From a bacterium (GTDB lineage Bacteria; Verrucomicrobiota; Verrucomicrobiia; Limisphaerales; J093): 12,972 nt of DNA. Every line of letters starts with the position of its first letter. The stretch's first letter is position 1. The notes beneath the pieces were generated by a model. That model saw only the letters and a program-made list of their open reading frames with translations, made no database searches and was not told the origin of the DNA. Positions 1-5,729 of the stretch are shown here, in pieces. The stretch is from NCBI GenBank assembly GCA_021784265.1, contig JAJXTA010000024.1, positions 1 through 12,972 of the forward strand. Direction: 5' to 3'. The position numbers and the translations under genes are program-made.

Positions 1-316
1 CCAGGCCGCGGTGTTCATTGATGAGAACGAAAAGAGCATCCAGCAGGCCGCCTTTGGGATTAACGCCCCCCAGTCCCTCACGCTGTTCAACAGCCCGCTC
101 TGGACCTGGGTCAGCTTCCCGGCCACGCGGCATGGCCAGGGGGGCACGCTGAGCTTCGCCGACGGCCACGCGGAGTTTTGGCGTTGGCTGGAGGCCAATA
201 CCGCCCACATCGCCAGCCTGAACGATTGGACCGTCATGAAACCGGCCGTCCCCAACACCGACCGTGATCTGGGGCGCTTCTTTCAGGTCGTGCCCGAGCA
301 AGTCCCACTCCCCTGA
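1..316 (+). CDS. Prepilin-like protein with C-terminal H-X9-DG motif (5' end outside window)
   Basis: This is the C-terminal ~105 residues of a protein whose start lies left of the window; the first complete codon is at base 2 and the stop is TGA at 314-316. A GTG at 11 is in frame, but the frame is open to the edge, so it is probably not the start. Codons 131-166 encode His, nine residues, then Asp-Gly inside a stretch reading GGTLSFADGHAEFW. That is the H-X9-DG signature found at the C-terminus of prepilin-like proteins that are abundant in Planctomycetes and Verrucomicrobia. Such proteins normally begin with a type IV prepilin N-terminal cleavage/methylation segment, which would be off the left edge and cannot be confirmed. 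The molecular role of the family is not established. The next gene is convergent, 90 nt away. The motif call is firm; the exact subfamily is not. Confidence 0.85.
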   Translation, partial: QAAVFIDENEKSIQQAAFGINAPQSLTLFNSPLWTWVSFPATRHGQGGTLSFADGHAEFWRWLEANTAHIASLNDWTVMKPAVPNTDRDLGRFFQVVPEQVPLP

Positions 317-406
317 CCACCCGCGCACGGCTAAGGAACAAGGCGCGCGCCGCGCCCCAGGCCACTTCGAGGGCCACCAAGGTCTGGTTCAGTCCTGGAC
401 GGACCC

Positions 407-1396
407 TCAGCGGCCCGGGTCCAGATGCGCTTTCACCCACGCCAGCGCGTCAGGTACGTAGCCGGGCCCGAGCTGGTGGCCCTTGTCGTACCAGATCAGC
501 TTGGTGTTCGGTCCCTCGAGGTAGTGATGATAGGAGGCCTCGACCTTGGCCGCCACGCCCAGGCCGTCCCGCCGCCCCATGAGCATCAGCAGCGGCCGCT
601 GGCCCAGGCCCCAGGTATAGTCCACCGGCGAGGCCGGGCCATAGCCGAGGCTCAAGAGGGGCGGGACACAGGTCACCGCCATCTGGATGCGCGGTTCGAC
701 CGCCAAGAGGTAGAAGGCGTCCATGCCGCCCATGCTGTAGCCGAGGACGCCGACCCCATTAGTATTGACGACGCCGCGAGCATAGACGAAATCCAGGGCG
801 CGGCGGTAGTCCTTGACGGTCTGGACGGAGATTTCGGCGAAGGTGAAATAGTTCCGGCGCGGCGGGGCCTGGGGATCGTCGAAGGGATTGACTTGCTGGT
901 AGTCGATCTCGTGGCTGCGCTCGCCGTGGGTCGCGGCGTCCAGCGCCAGCGTGGCATAGCCGGCCTCCAGCAGCGCGGTGCGCATAAGACCGCCGTTGAT
1001 GTAGTTGTCGTCCTTGTACCAGTCTTCTTTGCCCCCAGACCACCCGTGCAGCAGCAAGATCAGCCGCCACGGCCGCTGATTGGTGCTGGGAAACTCGAGG
1101 TAGCCGGGCACCAGAAACCCTTGGGCGCCGCGAAACACGATCTTCTCCCGCAGTCGGCCCCCCTCACGCCACGCCCGCACGACGCGGCCTTCGAGGGGAA
1201 TGCTCCGATCGTAGTCCCAAAAGGGGAGGCGCGCGTTGAAGGCCTCCTGGCTGATGCGCGGGTAAGGCGCCGAGTCCTGACCCTGGAGGGGCCTGAGGGG
1301 CAGGGCGGCCAGGAGGAGGGTGGCGAGGCACGCCGCGCGCCAAGCCCCGTACCCGGGGGGCCGGGAGCCAAACGAGGCGGGCGAAGACGAATTCAT
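407..1396 (-). CDS. Secreted alpha/beta hydrolase (dienelactone hydrolase / acyl-esterase-like)
   Basis: 329-residue predicted serine hydrolase of the alpha/beta fold. The likely nucleophile is Ser221 in GYSMGG (G-x-S-x-G-G elbow), with Asp277 in GRRDG and His307 in DKGHQLG in the right order and spacing for the acid and histidine. HGWSGG at 117-122 fits the oxyanion-hole strand. Residues 1-40 look like a Sec signal peptide: a long n-region, a hydrophobic core LATLLLAALPL at 24-34, then LQGQ, so export is likely. The open frame extends upstream to 1687, but that part would overlap the DNA glycosylase gene completely and reads as low-complexity shadow. The ATG at 1396 gives the signal peptide, lies 13 nt after the upstream stop, and has GGAG just before it. 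Substrate is unknown; an ester of a carbohydrate or small acid is plausible for this fold. Probably cotranscribed with the glycosylase gene. Confidence 0.88.
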   Translation of the reverse strand: MNSSSPASFGSRPPGYGAWRAACLATLLLAALPLRPLQGQDSAPYPRISQEAFNARLPFWDYDRSIPLEGRVVRAWREGGRLREKIVFRGAQGFLVPGYLEFPSTNQRPWRLILLLHGWSGGKEDWYKDDNYINGGLMRTALLEAGYATLALDAATHGERSHEIDYQQVNPFDDPQAPPRRNYFTFAEISVQTVKDYRRALDFVYARGVVNTNGVGVLGYSMGGMDAFYLLAVEPRIQMAVTCVPPLLSLGYGPASPVDYTWGLGQRPLLMLMGRRDGLGVAAKVEASYHHYLEGPNTKLIWYDKGHQLGPGYVPDALAWVKAHLDPGR

Positions 1397-1409
1397 CTCC
1401 AAGTGAGGC

Positions 1410-2102
1410 TCAGGATTTCGGCTGGCCCCCGGGCGGCAACAGCGGATGGAGAGGGCAGTGAGCGCAGTCGGGGCGCCGGGGGCGGCAGAAGTCCTTGCCG
1501 ACCATGACGAGCTGGGCATGATAATCCTGCCAGTAGTCCAAGCGCCGGGGGGTGGGCAGGTGGTTGAGGTTGGCGACACAGAGTTGCTGCAGGTGGTCAT
1601 AGGTGGCGTCCGAGGCGCACCAGCCGTGGCGCTGGAAGATGCGCCGGGTGTAGGCATCGACCACAAAGCTGGCATGCCCCCCGGCATAGAGCAACATGCT
1701 GTCCGCCGTTTCCGGCCCGATGCCCTTGACGGCTAAGAGCCGGGCGCGGACCGCGGGCGTCGGGCCGGCAAACCACGCCGGCAACGCGGCGTCATAGCCC
1801 TCGACCAACTCCCGCAGGAAAGCCCGCAGGCGGCGGGTCTTGACGTTGAAATACCCGGCGGGACGGAGGAGGGTCGCCAGCCGGCGCTCCGGCAGGGCGT
1901 AAAGCCGGCGCGGTTCGAGGACGTCGGCGGCTTTGAGGTTGGCGATGGCTCGCTCGACGTTGGACCAGCTCGTGTTCTGGGTCAGGATCGCGCCCACGCA
2001 GACCTCGAACGGCGTTTCGCCCGGCCACCAGTGGCGATGACCGTAGCGGGCGCGCATCAGGGCATAAGCGCGGCGGAGGTCGGTGGCTCGCGACCGTGTC
2101 AT
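1410..2102 (-). CDS. HhH-GPD DNA glycosylase, EndoIII-related (MagIII/COG2231-like)
   Basis: 230-residue base-excision-repair glycosylase of the helix-hairpin-helix GPD superfamily. The N-terminus has PFEVCVGAILTQNT at 31-44, the usual opening of EndoIII-like enzymes. The hairpin is LLAVKGIGPETADSMLLYA at 122-140, followed by the catalytic Asp149 in FVVDAYTRRI. In Nth the hairpin carries a catalytic Lys (LPGVGRKTA); here that place is Glu131, which argues for a monofunctional glycosylase like H. pylori MagIII (3-methyladenine glycosylase) rather than a glycosylase/lyase. Lys203 in GKDFC could match the carbamylated active-site Lys of MagIII; this needs an alignment. The C-terminus has Cys206-X6-Cys213-X2-Cys216, the beginning of an EndoIII iron-sulfur loop, but no fourth Cys follows. 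ATG at 2102 is preceded by GGAGG, only 2 nt away. Confidence 0.88.
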   Translation of the reverse strand: MTRSRATDLRRAYALMRARYGHRHWWPGETPFEVCVGAILTQNTSWSNVERAIANLKAADVLEPRRLYALPERRLATLLRPAGYFNVKTRRLRAFLRELVEGYDAALPAWFAGPTPAVRARLLAVKGIGPETADSMLLYAGGHASFVVDAYTRRIFQRHGWCASDATYDHLQQLCVANLNHLPTPRRLDYWQDYHAQLVMVGKDFCRPRRPDCAHCPLHPLLPPGGQPKS

Positions 2103-2115
2103 CGCCTCCAGCTTG

Positions 2116-2132
2116 CCGCGGGGACGCCGCGG
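2116..2132 (-). other. Intercistronic hairpin between rhomboid and DNA glycosylase genes
   Basis: A perfect 6-bp stem, CCGCGG at 2116-2121 and again at 2127-2132, with a 5-nt loop, sits in the 52-nt gap between the rhomboid stop and the glycosylase start. There is no T-run on either strand, so it is not a canonical intrinsic terminator. It may be an mRNA processing or stabilising element, or only a chance palindrome in GC-rich DNA. Confidence 0.35.
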
Positions 2133-2154
2133 GGGGCAACCGGGAAGTGGGCTG

Positions 2155-3060
2155 TTACCTCGAACCGAGCCCAGGGTCGGTCAAGTGACCGGCCCCGGCC
2201 CCAAGGGCCAACGCCCACGTGGCCACCGCGAGCAAGGCGGCCAGCCCGCCCGCCCAGCGGCCGCTCTGGGGCGCCTTGAGCCAGCGCGGGGAGGCCAGAT
2301 TGAGCAAGCCACCCTCGAGCACGCCCACCACAAACCCGCCGGCATGGGCCACCACGTCGCTACCGGGGTCCACACCGATCAGAACGAACAGCAGACCACC
2401 CCCCAGCACCCCGGTCACCACCTCGCGCGGGGCGTGCGGACTGCGGCGCCACAGGGCGACCGAGGCGACGGCCAACAACCCCAAGCCGCCCATCACCATG
2501 CCGGAGGCCCCCAGGCCTTCATAGGGTCGGAGGCGCACCAGCAAGCCGAGCAGGTTGCCCCCCGCCCCCGCCAGGAACGAAGCCAACAACGCCCAACCGG
2601 GGCCGTAGCGCGCCATGGCCAGGCCCAAGACCAACAGACCGGTCGAGACGTTGGCCGCCAAGTGACCAAGGTCGGCGTGGAGGCTGATGGCGGTAAAGAG
2701 CCGCCACCACTCCCCGCGCCGGACGGCGAGGCTGTCCATCACCCCGGCGGCAGTGACACCCGTGCCCAGCGTCGTGCTGGCCCAATACCACAGGACCATT
2801 ACCCAGCACCAATACAGGGCTCCCCAGTGAAACACCAAGCCGGACCACTGGAGGCGATGGCGCCACGCCCACCCCCGGTTCTCGCGGCGATAGGCGGCGA
2901 TGGCCGCCAAGGCCCGCTCGTGGTCCCGCTCCTCGACCAAGAGCAGCCAGCCCTCACCTTCGGGGACGTGTTCGATCACCGTCTCGATGCCCTGACTGGT
3001 CAGCACCAAGCTCCAATCCATGGCCTGACGCTTGGTCCGGGCGTGAATAGCAGCGGACAT
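2155..3060 (-). CDS. Rhomboid family intramembrane serine protease with N-terminal DUF2007-like domain
   Basis: 301-residue predicted intramembrane serine protease. Catalytic Ser186 is in GLGASGMVMG (GxSG) and catalytic His239 in AHAGGFVVG; the conserved HxxxxHxxxN of the second core helix appears as HADLGHLAAN at 128-137. WWRLFTAISLH at 118-128 is the loop leading into that helix. About seven hydrophobic segments span 72-95, 121-150, 155-177, 185-204, 215-232, 236-255 and the C-terminus. Residues 15-58 form a small soluble domain (WSLVLTSQGIE...LLVEERDHERALAAIAAY) resembling the DUF2007 putative signal-transducing fold attached to many bacterial rhomboids. The frame opens with GTG at 3069, but ATG at 3060 is preferred because GGAGGG stands just upstream. 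It should cleave transmembrane helices of unknown clients. A candidate promoter lies 60-90 nt upstream, so it may be transcribed separately from ispA. Confidence 0.93.
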   Translation of the reverse strand: MSAAIHARTKRQAMDWSLVLTSQGIETVIEHVPEGEGWLLLVEERDHERALAAIAAYRRENRGWAWRHRLQWSGLVFHWGALYWCWVMVLWYWASTTLGTGVTAAGVMDSLAVRRGEWWRLFTAISLHADLGHLAANVSTGLLVLGLAMARYGPGWALLASFLAGAGGNLLGLLVRLRPYEGLGASGMVMGGLGLLAVASVALWRRSPHAPREVVTGVLGGGLLFVLIGVDPGSDVVAHAGGFVVGVLEGGLLNLASPRWLKAPQSGRWAGGLAALLAVATWALALGAGAGHLTDPGLGSR

Positions 3061-3061
3061 G

Positions 3062-3067
3062 CCCTCC
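3062..3067 (-). promoter_or_regulatory. Ribosome binding site of the rhomboid gene
   Basis: GGAGGG on the - strand, one base before the ATG at 3060. It decides the start in favour of 3060, since the GTG at 3069 would lie upstream of this site and has no comparable motif of its own. Confidence 0.6.
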
Positions 3068-3120
3068 ACCCCGTTCCCTTATCCCGCGTGCCGGTGGTGC
3101 GTGGCGAACGTCATGGGCAC

Positions 3121-3148
3121 AACATAGGGCGGAGGCCTCAAAACGCAA
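3121..3148 (-). promoter_or_regulatory. Candidate sigma-70-type promoter for the rhomboid gene
   Basis: On the - strand TTGCGT (3148-3143) and TATGTT (3126-3121) are separated by 16 nt, giving 4 of 6 matches to each of the consensus boxes TTGACA and TATAAT. It lies in the 178-nt gap after the polyprenyl synthase gene, about 60 nt upstream of the rhomboid ATG. The rest of the gap (3149-3238) shows nothing recognisable. Prediction from consensus only. Confidence 0.35.
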
Positions 3149-3238
3149 CCGCCCACCGCCTGGGCGGCGGCGCATCTCCCGCTCCGCCGCGATGGCCGGG
3201 GCGTCGAGGGTACCACCGGCGGCGCCCGCGCCGCCGCG

Positions 3239-4165
3239 TCACTTCTCCCGGTCCAACAGGAACGCGGCCAGGGCGTGCAGCGCGGCGGCCCGCCCGCCGA
3301 ACCCCCGCAACGCGGCGAAGGCCTGGCGGGTCAGCCGCGCGGCGATGCCCCGCGACCGTTCCAAGCCCACGATGGCCGGGTAGGTGGCTTTTTGGGCGGC
3401 GGTGTCTTTGCCCGCGGTCTTCCCCAATTGGGCGCTGCTCTGGGTCACGTCGAGAATGTCGTCGATGATTTGAAACGCCAGGCCCACGTGGTGCCCGAAC
3501 CGCGTGAGGGCTTGGAGTTGGGCCGGCGTGCAGTTGGCGCTCATCCCGCCCAGGCGAACCGCGCACGCGAGCAGGGCCGAGGTCTTACACTCGTGGATAT
3601 ACCGCAGTTGCCGCGCCGAGACCCGCTGGCCCTCGGCCTCCAGGTCGGCGACTTGACCCGCGATGAGGCGGAGCGACCCCGCGGCACGAGCCAGGTCCAA
3701 CACCAGCACCCCATGCGGGTAGCGGGGCCAGTCCCGGCAACCGGCGACCAGCTCGAAGGCCTGGGTCAGCAAGGCGTCGCCCGCGAGAATCGCGATCCCC
3801 TCCCCAAACACCTTATGGTTGGTCAATTTGCCGCGGCGATAATCGTCATTGTCCATCGCCGGCAAATCGTCGTGGATCAAGGAATAGGTGTGAATACACT
3901 CGACGGCGCAGGCCAGGGGCAGGGCCGCCCCCGGGTCGCCCCCACAGGCCTCCGCGGCCGCCAAACAGAGGGCCGGCCGCAGCCGTTTGCCCCCGGCAAA
4001 GAGCGAATAACGCATGGCCCGGTGGATGGTGCCGGGTTTGACGCCCGCCTTGGGCAACAGGCGGTCCAGGGCCTGGTTCACCCGCGTGGTGGTGGCGGTC
4101 AGATAGGCTTTAAGATCAAACGGGACCGCGGTCTGGGCGGCGCCACGCTGCGCTCGGGCTGACAT
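3239..4165 (-). CDS. ispA: Polyprenyl (farnesyl/geranylgeranyl) diphosphate synthase, IspA type
   Basis: 308-residue trans-prenyltransferase condensing isopentenyl diphosphate with an allylic diphosphate in the cytoplasm. GGKRLRP is at 58-64, the first Asp-rich motif DDLPAMD at 99-105 with the four-residue spacing of bacterial FPP/GGPP synthases, GQVADLEAE at 170-178 and the second Asp-rich motif DDILD at 235-239, followed by KTAGKD at 249-254. HTYSLIHDDLPAMD is very close to E. coli IspA, with Tyr94 five residues before the first Asp pair. This favours a short product (C15, possibly C20), though chain length cannot be fixed from sequence alone. The ATG at 4165 has AGGA 5 nt upstream; the preceding glycosyltransferase stop is 9 nt away, so the two are almost certainly cotranscribed. 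Products feed quinone, hopanoid/carotenoid and polyprenyl-phosphate carrier synthesis. Confidence 0.95.
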   Translation of the reverse strand: MSARAQRGAAQTAVPFDLKAYLTATTTRVNQALDRLLPKAGVKPGTIHRAMRYSLFAGGKRLRPALCLAAAEACGGDPGAALPLACAVECIHTYSLIHDDLPAMDNDDYRRGKLTNHKVFGEGIAILAGDALLTQAFELVAGCRDWPRYPHGVLVLDLARAAGSLRLIAGQVADLEAEGQRVSARQLRYIHECKTSALLACAVRLGGMSANCTPAQLQALTRFGHHVGLAFQIIDDILDVTQSSAQLGKTAGKDTAAQKATYPAIVGLERSRGIAARLTRQAFAALRGFGGRAAALHALAAFLLDREK

Positions 4166-4170
4166 GGCTT

Positions 4171-4174
4171 TCCT
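4171..4174 (-). promoter_or_regulatory. Ribosome binding site of ispA
   Basis: AGGA on the - strand, 5 nt before the ispA ATG. It directly abuts the TAA stop of the upstream glycosyltransferase gene, so ribosomes terminating there would be placed to restart on ispA. Confidence 0.55.
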
Positions 4175-4867
4175 TTAACCAATCGCCGGGGGGCACGCAA
4201 GCGAGGATGCCGCCCGGACCGGCGGGCGGCCCCGCACCAAGTAACGCACCGTCAACCAACTGTCCGCCAGCGTGGTCCGCAGCGGACCGCGCCGCGCGAA
4301 CCGGCGCGCCGAGGAGAGCACCGGCGGCCCAATAAGCCTAACCCGGCCAGCCCGGGCGAGACGGCGGGCGAAATCCAAGTCCTCGAACCAGTCCCATTCC
4401 CGAAAGCCGCCCAGGGCAGCAAAGGTTGCCCGCCGCACAAAGACCCCTTGGTCACCCAAGAACCAGCCCAACCCGCGGCCCCGTAGATCGCTCAGCCGGC
4501 AGGTCCACTCGAGGAGGCGAGAGGGCGAGTCGAAGCGGCGGGCGAACGCGCCACCCACCACGCCGGGCCGCGTCAGCGCGGTTTGGAGCGCCGCCAGGCC
4601 CCCGGGCGCGAGCCGCGTGTCCGCGTGCAAAAAGAGGAGCGCCTCCCCCGCCGCGGCTGTGGCGCCGAGGTTCATCTGCCCCGCCCGCCGCGCTCGCCCA
4701 GCGACCATGACGCGGGCCCCCGCCGCTCGGGCCAGTGGCAGCGTGGCGTCGGTGCTGCCGCCATCGACCACGATGACCTCATGCCCTGGGGTGTTGGCCG
4801 CCAAGGCGGCGAGGGTGCCGGGCAGCAGCGCGGCCTCGTTGAGCGTCGGAATGATGATCGAAATCAT
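4175..4867 (-). CDS. Family 2 glycosyltransferase, TIGR04283-like
   Basis: 230-residue soluble GT-A-fold transferase. It opens with ISIIIPTLNEAALL at 2-15, then EVIVVDGGSTDAT at 30-42 (nucleotide-sugar binding), GRARRAGQMNLGA at 57-69 and LLFLHADT at 77-84 with the DXD-equivalent His-Ala-Asp. GDQGVFVRR is at 138-146 and the acceptor-side Glu162-Asp163 is in WFEDLDFARRL. HADT, GDQG and SSARRF are hallmarks of the TIGR04283 group, often noted near radical-SAM/selenodomain genes; no such gene is nearby here. There is no C-terminal membrane helix, so it is cytoplasmic or peripheral. The ATG at 4867 matches the family N-terminus, although I see no Shine-Dalgarno motif. It lies 9 nt before ispA. 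A polyprenyl-phosphate or other lipid acceptor would suit that neighbourhood, but this is inference. Confidence 0.92.
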   Translation of the reverse strand: MISIIIPTLNEAALLPGTLAALAANTPGHEVIVVDGGSTDATLPLARAAGARVMVAGRARRAGQMNLGATAAAGEALLFLHADTRLAPGGLAALQTALTRPGVVGGAFARRFDSPSRLLEWTCRLSDLRGRGLGWFLGDQGVFVRRATFAALGGFREWDWFEDLDFARRLARAGRVRLIGPPVLSSARRFARRGPLRTTLADSWLTVRYLVRGRPPVRAASSLACPPAIG

Positions 4868-4987
4868 GCGCGGGGGAGGAACCGTCCCGCCGCGCGCCGG
4901 TGGGTGCCAAGCCTGGCGTCGCTGCCCCCACCGCCCACCCGTCCCACGCCGCGCGGGTCGGCCCGGCGGAAAGGCGGTGGGCGGCGT

Positions 4988-5006
4988 GGTTTCACCGGTG
5001 CAAACC
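4988..5006 (-). other. Hairpin in the gap before the GT2 gene
   Basis: GGTTT at 4988-4992 can pair with AAACC at 5002-5006, continued inward by the palindromic CACCGGTG with one bulged C. It lies 16 nt after the stop of the membrane-protein gene within a 154-nt gap that holds nothing else I can recognise. No T-run follows on the - strand, so termination is only a possibility; an attenuator or a chance fold are alternatives. Confidence 0.3.
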
Positions 5007-5021
5007 AGGGGGCAGGCCGGT

Positions 5022-5729
5022 TCAGGGAGCGATCGGCGGAAAATGCACCTTCGGATGGTGAGGGGCCAGCAGGCCGGCCACCAACGGCAATGGCACCACG
5101 GGCAAGAACAAGAACGGCGCCACCACCGCCAACGGGTAGTGCCACCACCGTGGCGGGCGGGCGGGACGTTCGGGCGGCGCGGTCTGGCTGGGCCAGTACA
5201 CCATCAACCCATAGACGAAAATCCATAAACCGAACTCGAGCGGATTGCGGAGGCCAAAGTGCGTCTCCATCAACGTCCCCGTCAGGCCGAAGAGCAGAAA
5301 GACGGCAAACGGGCTGAAGGCGTAACGGCCCAGGATCAACGCCCAGCCCACAAACAGGGGGACGAGAATAACCACGCTGTGCAACGCCACGACGTCGAGA
5401 TAGTTGGTCGAAGCGGTAATGTAGGCCTCCCCCACCTTCACCCCCCAGAGCGGGGCGAGGTTGGTCATCGTGGTCGTGATCGCCTCCTCGACCAGGGCCA
5501 GCGCCGTCGCGCTCAAAATGAACTTCAGCCGCCAATCCATCCGGACTCGGGCACTCCACGGGCGCCACCAGCCTCGCCCGCGGTACATCAGGGTGCCGCC
5601 ACCGACGACCCAGAACAAGATCAGGCCCCACCCCATCCCGACCGTGGCCCGCAAGCGCGGATGGTGCCAGGTGATCACCGTGACGGCGCTGGTGGCCAGC
5701 AGCAGCCAAGCCCCAAGCGCGGCGACCAC
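5022..5729 (-). CDS. Unrecognised multi-pass membrane protein coupled to the Agl23-like gene
   Basis: 235 residues, which I cannot assign to a named family. Roughly six to seven hydrophobic segments are visible, near 2-20, 31-48, 70-92, 113-133, 138-154, 165-179 and 198-222. Polar residues stand inside the predicted membrane segments: Glu81-Glu82 and a run of Thr at 85-87 in the third (ALALVEEAITTTMTN), and Glu155 and His157 after the fifth. These could form a functional site. The frame is open up to 5843, but that part lies inside the end of the upstream gene. The GTG at 5729 shares one base with the upstream stop (TAGTG), the arrangement expected for translational coupling, and gives a sensible N-terminal helix. 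Context suggests it assists the GT-C enzyme, for example as a substrate carrier or complex partner; function is otherwise unknown. Confidence 0.8.
   Translation of the reverse strand: MVAALGAWLLLATSAVTVITWHHPRLRATVGMGWGLILFWVVGGGTLMYRGRGWWRPWSARVRMDWRLKFILSATALALVEEAITTTMTNLAPLWGVKVGEAYITASTNYLDVVALHSVVILVPLFVGWALILGRYAFSPFAVFLLFGLTGTLMETHFGLRNPLEFGLWIFVYGLMVYWPSQTAPPERPARPPRWWHYPLAVVAPFLFLPVVPLPLVAGLLAPHHPKVHFPPIAP

Noticed and set aside
317..406. Possible bidirectional terminator between the convergent prepilin-like and hydrolase genes
   Set aside because: Short inverted repeats exist (for example GGCC pairs around 361-376), but no stable stem with a T-run could be drawn on either strand.
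1397..1687. 97-residue N-terminal extension of the secreted hydrolase
   Set aside because: It would lie within the DNA glycosylase gene, has no domain-like sequence, and would bury the signal peptide that begins at the ATG at 1396.
1905..1935. GGTTCGAG-like segment resembling a tRNA T-loop
   Set aside because: It lies inside the DNA glycosylase coding sequence with no cloverleaf around it.
3140..3150. The 11-mer AAAACGCAACC occurs here and again at 8060-8070, both upstream of - strand genes
   Set aside because: An 11-nt match is expected by chance many times in 13 kb, and only the copy near 3143 is followed by a plausible -10 box.
4864..5709. - strand open frame of 281 codons covering the 154-nt gap before the GT2 gene
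   Set aside because: It overlaps the multi-pass membrane protein in another frame and its translation is Arg/Gly/Pro-rich without any domain; the membrane protein reads far better.
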